From: WLND01 sp040398845
GTDB taxonomy: Bacteria; Actinomycetota; Actinomycetes; S36-B12
Assembly: GCA_040398845.1 (NCBI GenBank)
Contig: JBBATH010000006.1
Coordinates: forward strand, 62,001-126,000
Direction of reading: 5' to 3'
DNA: 64,000 nt
The notes beneath the pieces were generated by a model. It saw only the letters and a list, made by a program, of their open reading frames with translations, was not told the DNA's origin and did no database searches. Of the stretch, positions 57,883 to 64,000 are shown in pieces; the first letter of the stretch is position 1; every line of letters starts with the position of its first letter. Made by a program: the position numbers and the translations under genes.

Positions 57883-58844
57883 GCGCCGATGCTCCTCACG
57901 ATGTGCGTGCCGGGGCCAGTGAGGCTGTCGAGTGCGGCGGACATGAGGTTCGCACTGGTGATGACGGCAACGCCATCGCGTGCGTCGACAAAATCGATCG
58001 CGGCCTCCACCTTCGGGCCCATGCTCCCTGCTGGGAATTGACCGTTCTGCGCGTGGGTGCGCATCTCGTCAGCCGTGGCCACGTTCAACTCCCGCTGTGT
58101 CGGCTTTCCGAAATCGAGGAGGACGGTGTCGACGCCGGTCACGAGGACAAGGGCATCGGCCTTCAGTTCGGCTGCAAGGAGCGCTGCTGCGCGGTCTTTA
58201 TCGATGACGGCGTTGACCCCCCGAATCGTCCCCTGATCATCGATGACCGGGATGCCGCCACCCCCACCCGCGATAACCATGAATCCCTGCTCGACGAGTG
58301 CCGTGATTGCATCTCGCTCGAGCACGCGCCGCGGGCGAGGGGAGGCGACCACCACCCGGTAGCCGCGGCCAGAATCTTCGACGATCGGCTGCCCGGTGCG
58401 CGCGGAGCGCTCCTGAGCCTGCTCGAGGGTGTAAAAGGGGCCGATTGGCTTGGTTGGATTGCTGAATGCGGGGTCCTGGGGGTCGACGTCGACATGCGTG
58501 ACGACACTGACGATGGAGCCGATGTCATGGCCGCGCTCGTTGAGCAGCGCCGTCTCGATGAGGTGACCGACGAGCCCTTGGGTCATCGCTCCGAGGGCGT
58601 AGAGCGGCTGGCCAGGTACGAGAAGTTCCGCCTCGTCCTGCTGCACGGCGAGGTTTCCCACCTGCGGCCCATTCCCGTGGGTGATGACGACTCGCCACCC
58701 AGCCTCGTGAATCGCCGCGATGGACTTCACCATCCCCTGGCAGTTCGCGAGCATCTCTTCGTAGGTGCCGGATTGGCCCTCGAGGGTGATCGCATTCCCT
58801 CCGAGAGCGATCACCGCTGTTCGTGATGGGTGCGTGTCAGTCAC
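57879..58844 (-). CDS. arcC: Carbamate kinase
   Basis: GTG 58844, preceded by GAAAGG, gives 321 aa starting 'VTDTHPSRTAVIALGGNAI'; the longer open frame upstream is not conserved. 'VVITHGNGPQVGNLAVQQDE', 'GVNAVIDKDRAAALLAAELK', 'LVTGVDTVLLDFGKP' and 'QFPAGSMGPKVEAAIDFV' are carbamate kinase hallmarks. It converts carbamoyl phosphate plus ADP to ATP, CO2 and ammonia. It leads the operon with fdrA and the glycosyltransferase, pairing it with the FdrA/AllGH set as in E. coli (AllK), and is preceded by the palindrome at 58889. Confidence 0.92.
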   Translation of the reverse strand: MTDTHPSRTAVIALGGNAITLEGQSGTYEEMLANCQGMVKSIAAIHEAGWRVVITHGNGPQVGNLAVQQDEAELLVPGQPLYALGAMTQGLVGHLIETALLNERGHDIGSIVSVVTHVDVDPQDPAFSNPTKPIGPFYTLEQAQERSARTGQPIVEDSGRGYRVVVASPRPRRVLERDAITALVEQGFMVIAGGGGGIPVIDDQGTIRGVNAVIDKDRAAALLAAELKADALVLVTGVDTVLLDFGKPTQRELNVATADEMRTHAQNGQFPAGSMGPKVEAAIDFVDARDGVAVITSANLMSAALDSLTGPGTHIVRSIGA

Positions 58845-58888
58845 CAAACGCCTTTCGCTAAGGGGACCCTGATCGTTCAGAAACCATA

Positions 58889-58900
58889 TGTCATATGACA
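58889..58900. promoter_or_regulatory. GntR-like palindrome before carbamate kinase
   Basis: TGTCATATGACA is a perfect 12-bp palindrome 44 bases upstream of the carbamate kinase start, embedded in an AT-rich divergent region shared with the gene at 58931. The pattern is typical of GntR-type operators. TATAGT and TTGACA-like hexamers flank it. No GntR gene lies in the window. Confidence 0.55.
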
Positions 58901-58930
58901 ATTGACCCACACTATAGTTAATGGATTGAC

Positions 58931-59578
58931 ATGGTGCATCACAATGGGGCCATGAATGCAAGGACCCCAGAGGCAACCAGCGCCTTCGTCGCCAGGCTCG
59001 AGTCGGCCGAGCGTCAGATCTACCCCCTCGCCATGGTCGATACCGATCGGTATGAGCGGGCCGTCACCCTCATCGGGCTCCTTGCTCGGCATCTTGGTGG
59101 CTCCGGGGACTCCGTGGAGGATCTCGAACTCCTCCGCCCGAAGGCGTTGACGCGGCTTCGCGGGATTGCGAGCGAGCAGGCAATCGTCCTCGCGGACCTC
59201 GATGAAGGGGCGGTGGTGGATGCGGCCCTCGCCCAGCGCTACCGCGTCCTGCGGGCTGATTCGGCCATTCATGCAGGCGATCGGGCGATAGCAGAGGCGA
59301 GGGCCGCTGGGGAGACGTGGGCCTCGCTTGAGTCACCAGATGTGAGCACCCTTGGGTTCGCGGCCGTTCAGCGATGGGTGGATATGCATCTGGAAACTGG
59401 TGTTCGGCTCGTGCGCACGATCTCGCCCGATGCGCTCACCGGGCACGCCCGGTTCCGTATCGAGTTGCTCCCCGAAGAGTCGGCGGACTCTTCGATGGTC
59501 ATCGATTGCGAGAGTCGTCAGGAATGGCTGGACGAAGCGGCTGCATTGAGACAGTCGCTGGACGGACATTCAGGGTGA
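58931..59578 (+). CDS. Unrecognised 215-aa soluble protein
   Basis: Starts at ATG 58931, or at ATG 58952 (208 aa). It is mostly alpha-helical, without signal peptide, and rich in Ala, Leu, Arg and Glu: 'RLESAERQIYPLAMVDTDRY', 'LARHLGGSGDSVEDLELLRP', 'LADLDEGAVVDAALAQRYRV'. The C-terminal part 'ARFRIELLPEESADSSMVID' looks like a beta strand pair. I do not recognise a family. It heads the plus-strand group that continues with the radical SAM and GNAT genes, divergent from carbamate kinase. Confidence 0.7.
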   Translation: MVHHNGAMNARTPEATSAFVARLESAERQIYPLAMVDTDRYERAVTLIGLLARHLGGSGDSVEDLELLRPKALTRLRGIASEQAIVLADLDEGAVVDAALAQRYRVLRADSAIHAGDRAIAEARAAGETWASLESPDVSTLGFAAVQRWVDMHLETGVRLVRTISPDALTGHARFRIELLPEESADSSMVIDCESRQEWLDEAAALRQSLDGHSG

Positions 59579-59676
59579 CTGAGTTTCACTAAAGTGCATT
59601 GAAGATAAAGTTTCGTCTCCTAAGATGAACGAACGCGTCGTCGGGGCGCTGTTCGACGGCCTCGCCCGGAGGAATG

Positions 59677-60873
59677 ATGACGGCAATCTTGGACTATGCA
59701 CCGGTTCTCGAATCGATCGAGGCCGATGGCCGCGCGATCGCCGGAACGCCTGCCTCATGGGATGTGAGTAGCCTCATCATGGACGTTCAGGCACGGGGCC
59801 TGCGTGTCGAAGCTGAAATGGAGCGGCGCTCAGGCGGCGCCGGACCAACTGATTCGGGCATGTTGTGGATCGAGGGGTATCCAGTCACGGCGCCCACAGG
59901 CAACGCAACCGCAGCGACCTCCCCGTACCTGCTCAAGGCGGAGGATGACGGCTACGGCATCTATCGCGACGACGTGCGAGTGGCATCGGCGCGGGCTGAG
60001 CAGCGTCCACGGTTCTACGACCTGAAAACCGCTGACGGCATCTCCTACGAAAAGATCGCCCTGCTTCACCTCGACTCCCTCGCAAGCACCGTCGTTCAGA
60101 CATGTGCCTACTGGGGCAACGCCGATCAGTGCACCTTCTGCGGGATCGGGTTGTCCCTTGAGTCGGGCCGCACGATCGTGAAGAAGACCCCGGAGATGCT
60201 CGCTGAGGTGGCAGTAGCCGCTCGCGATCTTGACGGCGCGGTTGATGCGACCCTGACCACGGGCAGCTCACGCGGGGTCGACCGGGGCGCGCGCTATGTG
60301 GGCCGCTGCGGTCAGGCGGTGAAGGAGGCAAGCGGCCTGCCGGTCGAAGTCCAATTCGAGCCACCACTGGACCTCGATGTCATCAACGAGGTCGGCGACA
60401 TGGGCATCGACTCGGTCGGCATTCACGTCGAGACATTTGATCCACAGGTCCTCGCACGCGTCGCGCCAGCCAAGGCTGCGTCCGGGATCGAGTCATACTT
60501 TGCCGCGTGGGAGCGGGCCGTCAAGGTCTTCGGCGAGGGTCAGGTGTCGACCTACGTCATCCTGGGCATGGGGGAGGATCCCGAGGTCACCATTGCGGGT
60601 GCGCGACGTGCCATCGATATCGGCGTCTACCCCTTCGTCGTGCCACTGAAACCAGTCGCAGGTTCACTCATGGAGGACTGGCCATCCCCCTCCCGTGAGT
60701 ATGTCGAGCCCATCTATCGCCGAATTCAGGCCTATATGACCCTGCGCGGCATGAATGCCGGAACCGCCAAGGCCGGCTGCGCACGCTGCCAGGCCTGCTC
60801 GGGCCTGAAATCGCTCGAGCCACTCCCGCCGCGCACGGTTCCGCTGCAGATCGGCCCGCGACCAACCTCATGA
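59677..60873 (+). CDS. MSMEG_0568/Sll0785-family radical SAM enzyme
   Basis: ATG 59677, 4 bases after GGAGG, gives 398 aa. The 4Fe-4S ligands lie in 'CAYWGNADQCTFCGI' (residues about 144-156), spacing C-x8-C-x2-C rather than the usual C-x3-C-x2-C. The C-terminus adds 'KAGCARCQACSGLKSLEPL', a possible auxiliary cluster site. The barrel segments 'DATLTTGSSRGVDRGARYVG' and 'STYVILGMGEDPEVTIAGAR' fit the Nit1C radical SAM family. The substrate is unknown. It overlaps the GNAT gene by 4 bases. Confidence 0.85.
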   Translation: MTAILDYAPVLESIEADGRAIAGTPASWDVSSLIMDVQARGLRVEAEMERRSGGAGPTDSGMLWIEGYPVTAPTGNATAATSPYLLKAEDDGYGIYRDDVRVASARAEQRPRFYDLKTADGISYEKIALLHLDSLASTVVQTCAYWGNADQCTFCGIGLSLESGRTIVKKTPEMLAEVAVAARDLDGAVDATLTTGSSRGVDRGARYVGRCGQAVKEASGLPVEVQFEPPLDLDVINEVGDMGIDSVGIHVETFDPQVLARVAPAKAASGIESYFAAWERAVKVFGEGQVSTYVILGMGEDPEVTIAGARRAIDIGVYPFVVPLKPVAGSLMEDWPSPSREYVEPIYRRIQAYMTLRGMNAGTAKAGCARCQACSGLKSLEPLPPRTVPLQIGPRPTS

Positions 60874-61352
60874 GCGCAGCAGTTGACCTCTCGCACGTCA
60901 ACCTTCGGGTTCGGGCTGCGAAACTCGCGCATGAGCGGGAGGGCCACTTTGCTGTCCGGCACGAGGTTTTCGTTCGTGATCAACAGTTGTTCCCGCTCAC
61001 TGACGTCGACGAGCGCGACGACCACCCTTCGACCATTCATCTCGTTGGCGAGGCCGACGGCCGCATGGTCGGTGCCGTTCGGATCTATCCGATTGACGGC
61101 CCAGGCCGCTGGCAGGGTGACCGCCTCGCCGTGCACCGCGAGCACCGGGCTTCGCGTCTAGGGGTCGATCTCGTGCAGTTGGCGGTGGGTACCGCTGCGG
61201 CGCTGGGCGGCACCGTCATGGAGGCTCATGTCCAGGTATCGAATGTGCGCTTCTTCGAGTACCTCGGCTGGCGCAGTAATGGGCCAACAGAGATCTATGT
61301 CGGGACGCCGCACCAACCGATGACGATCGATCTCACGAGGCTCGTGCAGTAG
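60870..61352 (+). CDS. MSMEG_0567/Sll0786-family GNAT acetyltransferase
   Basis: A 160-aa GNAT protein overlapping the radical SAM stop. 'HFAVRHEVFVRDQQLFPLTD', 'DERDDHPSTIHLVGEADGRM', 'VGAVRIYPIDGPGRWQGDRL' and the acetyl-CoA region 'VHREHRASRLGVDLVQLAVG' followed by 'QVSNVRFFEYLGWRSNG' match the Nit1C acetyltransferase. In some relatives this domain is fused to the AIR-synthase-like domain; here that domain is separate at 39947. The acyl acceptor is unknown. Confidence 0.84.
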   Translation: MSAAVDLSHVNLRVRAAKLAHEREGHFAVRHEVFVRDQQLFPLTDVDERDDHPSTIHLVGEADGRMVGAVRIYPIDGPGRWQGDRLAVHREHRASRLGVDLVQLAVGTAAALGGTVMEAHVQVSNVRFFEYLGWRSNGPTEIYVGTPHQPMTIDLTRLVQ

Positions 61353-61640
61353 TCGAGGCACGTGAGCAGGCCGCTCGGCCCGCAACTTCACCAGACAATC
61401 GCAAGTCGCAGCAGTATTTTCTCATAGGGGCCGGCTCATCATTGGTCCCATTCGGAAGGACCCACTCACCACCGCTGCTTGAGCGTGAACAGGTGCGCGT
61501 CCGCTCCTCATCACGCCCGGTAGTTCCGATTGGAACGACTGCGAGGCAGGTTGGCGATTTCGGATCAAGACGCACAGACTCCCGCTGTCACGACCAAAGC
61601 GGTTCGTACGTACGCAGGGCAGGGGATATCAGTGAAGGTG
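61353..61640. other. 288-base stretch without a recognisable gene
   Basis: Between the GNAT gene and the end of the convergent MarR gene I see no supported gene, no clear hairpin with U-tract and no tRNA. Short frames on both strands lack ribosome sites and family resemblance. Confidence 0.5.
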
Positions 61641-62168
61641 TCACCGAATGTCGCTTGCGAGTACGGCGAGCGGGGGCTCCAAGCCTTCAATGATCTTGGC
61701 CGCGCTATCGGTGAAGCCGAACCATTCGTCGTGGGTTGTGAAGCTGAAGAGCCTTCGGGTCGAGGCAAGATTAAAGAGCGGCAGGGCAGTCGAGAGCACG
61801 CGCTGGCCTCGCGCCGTAAGGACAAGTTCGATCGTTCGACGGTCCTCGTCCGGCTGCACCCGTGTGATGAGTCCACGCAATTCCATCGCCTTGGCCATGT
61901 ACGTCGCGGTCGACTTGGGCAGGTGAAGGCGATCCGCGATCTCGGTCATTCCGAGTCGGTTATTCGGCGCCTCGGTCAGGGCGAGCAGCGCATACACCTC
62001 CCCCAGTTCGAGGCCGCTCGGCAGCAGGTCGAGGTTGATCGCGTCGAGGACGGTGAGATACACATTTCGCAGGACTTGAAGCGACTCGATGACCTTCTGC
62101 GCGCCAACAAGATCCATCTCCGAAAGGCCTCGGTCGCGGACAGCCTTGAGTTCGGCATCGTCGGTCAT
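61641..62168 (-). CDS. MarR-family transcriptional regulator
   Basis: A 175-aa regulator. The winged helix covers 'LGEVYALLALTEAPNNRLGM', 'EIADRLHLPKSTATYMAKAM' (recognition helix), 'LRGLITRVQPDEDRRTIELV' (wing with the D-x-R-R motif) and 'LTARGQRVLSTALPLF'. The C-terminal helices form the dimer and ligand pocket. It converges on the radical SAM-GNAT operon and is divergent from the ice-binding protein gene; it may regulate either. Its ligand is unknown. Confidence 0.88.
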   Translation of the reverse strand: MTDDAELKAVRDRGLSEMDLVGAQKVIESLQVLRNVYLTVLDAINLDLLPSGLELGEVYALLALTEAPNNRLGMTEIADRLHLPKSTATYMAKAMELRGLITRVQPDEDRRTIELVLTARGQRVLSTALPLFNLASTRRLFSFTTHDEWFGFTDSAAKIIEGLEPPLAVLASDIR

Positions 62169-62260
62169 TTGGGCCTTCCTTCTTGCGATTGCGCATCATT
62201 TGATCCAGCGGCCTATTGCTTGGACGCTACCGCATCCTCGAATTGGCAGGAGGTGATCAC

Positions 62261-63994
62261 ATGAAGGGATCCTGGGCAAGGCGTCCATTGCGAGTCGTCG
62301 CGCTCGTCACTGCATGCGCCGTCATGACCACGGGACTCGCAATGGCGGCGAGTGCCTGGGCCGTCGCGACGCCAACGATGTCGATGGGCGCCGCGAGCGG
62401 GTACGCGATCATCGCTCGCACCAGCATCACCAACGTTGGGACCACAGCGCTGATAGGCCCGACAGGGAAGAACAACGTCGCATTGAGCGACGCGGGGACC
62501 GCCTCGTGGGCGGTACCGGGCGGCTCGATCACCGGACTGGAGTTGACGTCTCAGGCGGATGCCGCTGCAGGGAACGCCCAGATCGCTGCATCCTCAGCCT
62601 CGAGTTACGCCGCGTCCCTTGCCCGCGACTACGGGCTCGGTGCTGTCCTCGACGCGCTGACGCTCATTCCGGGTGTGTACGACGCCTCCGCGGCCGTGAA
62701 CATGGCGGCCAGCCAGACACTGACCCTTGATGGACAGGGCAACTCGAATGCGGTCTTCGTGCTTCGCATTCATGGCGCGCTCACACTGGGGGCGAATGAT
62801 GGTGTGAACTTGGTGAATGGCGCCCAGCCCGCGAATGTCTTCTGGATCGTCGACGGCGCGGTGACGATCGGCGCCCACACATCGATCGCGGGCGTCATGA
62901 TTTCTCCGGCCGCCATGACACTGGGCGCGAATGCGAGCGTGCGAGGTCAAGTAGTCAGCACGAGCGGTGCGATCACGCTGGATTCGAACACCATCGCGAA
63001 CACATCGAGCATTGTCGGGACGTCGACCCCCACGGCCACCTCGAGCGCCACCCCCACCACGACTGTGAGTTCGACCGCGAGTCCGTCGGCTAGTGGTTCA
63101 GGAGCGGTCGTGGTCTGGCTCGACGATCGACTATCGGGGGACCTAAAAGTCGGGGTTCCCTATTCGGATGAACTCTCAGTGTCGAGTTCCCTCGCGCCCA
63201 CGGTCGAGATCAACAGCGCCGTGTTCAGCGTATCGGCTGGCAGATTGCCGACAGGCATGTCGCTGGAGCCGTCAACGGGCGTCATCTCCGGCACTCCTGG
63301 CGCGACGGGAACGTTCCCGTTGACGATTGAGGCATCGATTGCGGGGCTACCCCGCTCCTCGCGGCACTACGTCCTCACGACGTCGGCTGGAACGAGCCCC
63401 GCGACCGTGTGGATTGATCATTCGCTTGCGAGCGATGCCACCGTCGGCGCCTCTTTTGGTGATCGACTCACCGCTGGGAGCGCTGATCAGCCGACCATTG
63501 AGCACCCGAATGTCAACTACTTCGTTGATTTCGGTGCACTTCCCCCCGGCCTGACGCTCACCGACGGCATCCTGCACGGCACGCCCACAAGGCCGGGGGT
63601 CTACCTGTTCGGCATCGACGCCAAGGTTCCCGGCCACTCCGTGGCGACCGAGACGTTCACCATGAGAGTGGCCGATAGGAACGGCCAGGTGGCTTCGGCT
63701 GCACCAGGGTCCGAGCGCATCACCACGTCGGACATTGCATCGGCCCGCGTCATCTACCGAATGCGACGGTCGGGCAAATGGGTCGTCGTGCCACGCTTCC
63801 TCAAGGCCTCCAAGTCGATCCCCGTGTACGCCCATTTCACCGTAGTCCGATCCCCGGTGGGTCGACAGTCCAAGAACATCCCTGCAGCGCGGGCGAAGGC
63901 CAAAGCCTTGGCCAATGCGAATCAGGGACGAACTGGACCGGTGATCAAGGGCAAGTTGTGGCGCGGCCCGGCTCGCATCATCGTGAACTGGTGA
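62261..63994 (+). CDS. Secreted DUF3494 ice-binding-type protein with putative Ig-like repeats
   Basis: ATG 62261 after GGAGG gives 577 aa with a signal peptide (about residues 1-37). Residues about 40-245 form a DUF3494 beta-helix: 'YAIIARTSITNVGTTALIGP', 'LTLDGQGNSNAVFVLRIHGA', 'ANVFWIVDGAVTIGAHTSIA', 'GVMISPAAMTLGANASVRGQ'. A Thr/Ser-rich linker follows, then two putative Ig (He_PIG-like) units, 'LPTGMSLEPSTGVISGTPGA' and 'LPPGLTLTDGILHGTPTRPG'. The basic C-terminus (RQSKNIPAARAKAKA) has no sortase motif. DUF3494 proteins bind ice or act as adhesins. Confidence 0.85.
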   Translation: MKGSWARRPLRVVALVTACAVMTTGLAMAASAWAVATPTMSMGAASGYAIIARTSITNVGTTALIGPTGKNNVALSDAGTASWAVPGGSITGLELTSQADAAAGNAQIAASSASSYAASLARDYGLGAVLDALTLIPGVYDASAAVNMAASQTLTLDGQGNSNAVFVLRIHGALTLGANDGVNLVNGAQPANVFWIVDGAVTIGAHTSIAGVMISPAAMTLGANASVRGQVVSTSGAITLDSNTIANTSSIVGTSTPTATSSATPTTTVSSTASPSASGSGAVVVWLDDRLSGDLKVGVPYSDELSVSSSLAPTVEINSAVFSVSAGRLPTGMSLEPSTGVISGTPGATGTFPLTIEASIAGLPRSSRHYVLTTSAGTSPATVWIDHSLASDATVGASFGDRLTAGSADQPTIEHPNVNYFVDFGALPPGLTLTDGILHGTPTRPGVYLFGIDAKVPGHSVATETFTMRVADRNGQVASAAPGSERITTSDIASARVIYRMRRSGKWVVVPRFLKASKSIPVYAHFTVVRSPVGRQSKNIPAARAKAKALANANQGRTGPVIKGKLWRGPARIIVNW

Positions 63995-64000
63995 TGGTTT

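Noticed and set aside
1..64000. CRISPR array, rRNA genes, prophage or insertion sequence with transposase
   Set aside because: Reading both strands I saw no regularly spaced repeats, rRNA sequence, or transposase or integrase motifs.

Overview
The window is high-GC DNA with many GTG starts and 1-4 base (ATGA/GTGA) gene overlaps. Gene content and family resemblance (NuoF-like/ferredoxin/ApbE cluster, MSMEG-type nitrogen-starvation proteins, PepSY plus OmpR-type two-component pair, NlpC/P60 peptidase) point to an actinobacterium; I cannot name the genus. No phage or transposase gene is visible.

Layout. 1-9 kb: the end of a dTDP-rhamnose cluster (rmlB partial, rmlD), a HAD phosphatase, seryl-tRNA synthetase, a SET-domain protein, a secreted GH88 hydrolase, a quinone reductase, a 2-TM potassium channel and a TauE exporter. 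8.9-12.5 kb: a flavin/heme electron-transfer set (NuoF-like protein, ferredoxin, ApbE, ferric-reductase-like membrane protein). 12.5-18 kb: a divergent MoeA-like protein, a secreted PepSY protein beside a two-component system, and L-2-hydroxyglutarate oxidase. 18-24 kb: a secreted beta-propeller/FN3 protein followed by a scarred defence/toxin-antitoxin island (BrnT-like/CopG pair, XRE plus a broken AbiEii-like nucleotidyltransferase, a duplicated fragment, a DUF234-type ATPase with an AT-rich operator array). 23.8-30 kb: an AddAB-like helicase-nuclease pair. 30-38.7 kb: cell-wall peptidase, flippase, nucleosidase, lipoprotein nuclease, a MITE-like inverted repeat, tRNA-Ser(TGA), a CrtO-like acyltransferase, a DDAH-like hydrolase and a dimethylglycine-dehydrogenase-like fusion.

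38.7-62.2 kb is the most interesting part, an accessory nitrogen/sulfur locus in which three gene sets normally met separately are interleaved. (a) Nit1C-type nitrogen-starvation genes: Sll0783-, Sll0785- (radical SAM), Sll0786- (GNAT) and Sll0787-like (AIR-synthase-like) proteins and an MSMEG_0565-like glycosyltransferase. The expected nitrilase is absent; a cobalt-type nitrile hydratase (beta, alpha, activator with a His/Asp tail) sits directly after the Sll0783-like gene, and a NiCoT transporter nearby could supply cobalt. (b) A set resembling the bacterial coenzyme M pathway of Xanthobacter: phosphosulfolactate synthase (ComA), two aspartase/fumarase-superfamily lyases, a D-cysteine-desulfhydrase-like PLP enzyme, and an unrecognised 305-aa protein. 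(c) The FdrA/DUF1116/DUF2877/carbamate kinase set known from oxamate (carbamoyl) transfer. Sets (b) and (c) share one operon (ComA through DUF2877), and sets (a) and (c) share another (carbamate kinase-FdrA-glycosyltransferase). I infer one pathway making or consuming a nitrile/amide- and possibly sulfonate-containing small molecule, with recovery of carbamoyl phosphate as ATP and ammonia. The substrate and product cannot be read from the sequence.

Local regulators include an XRE-cupin protein with a candidate operator in its divergent promoter, a MarR protein, and several palindromes (GntR-like before carbamate kinase, a GATGAA/TTCATC site before NiCoT). The window ends with a secreted ice-binding-type (DUF3494) protein carrying putative Ig-like repeats.
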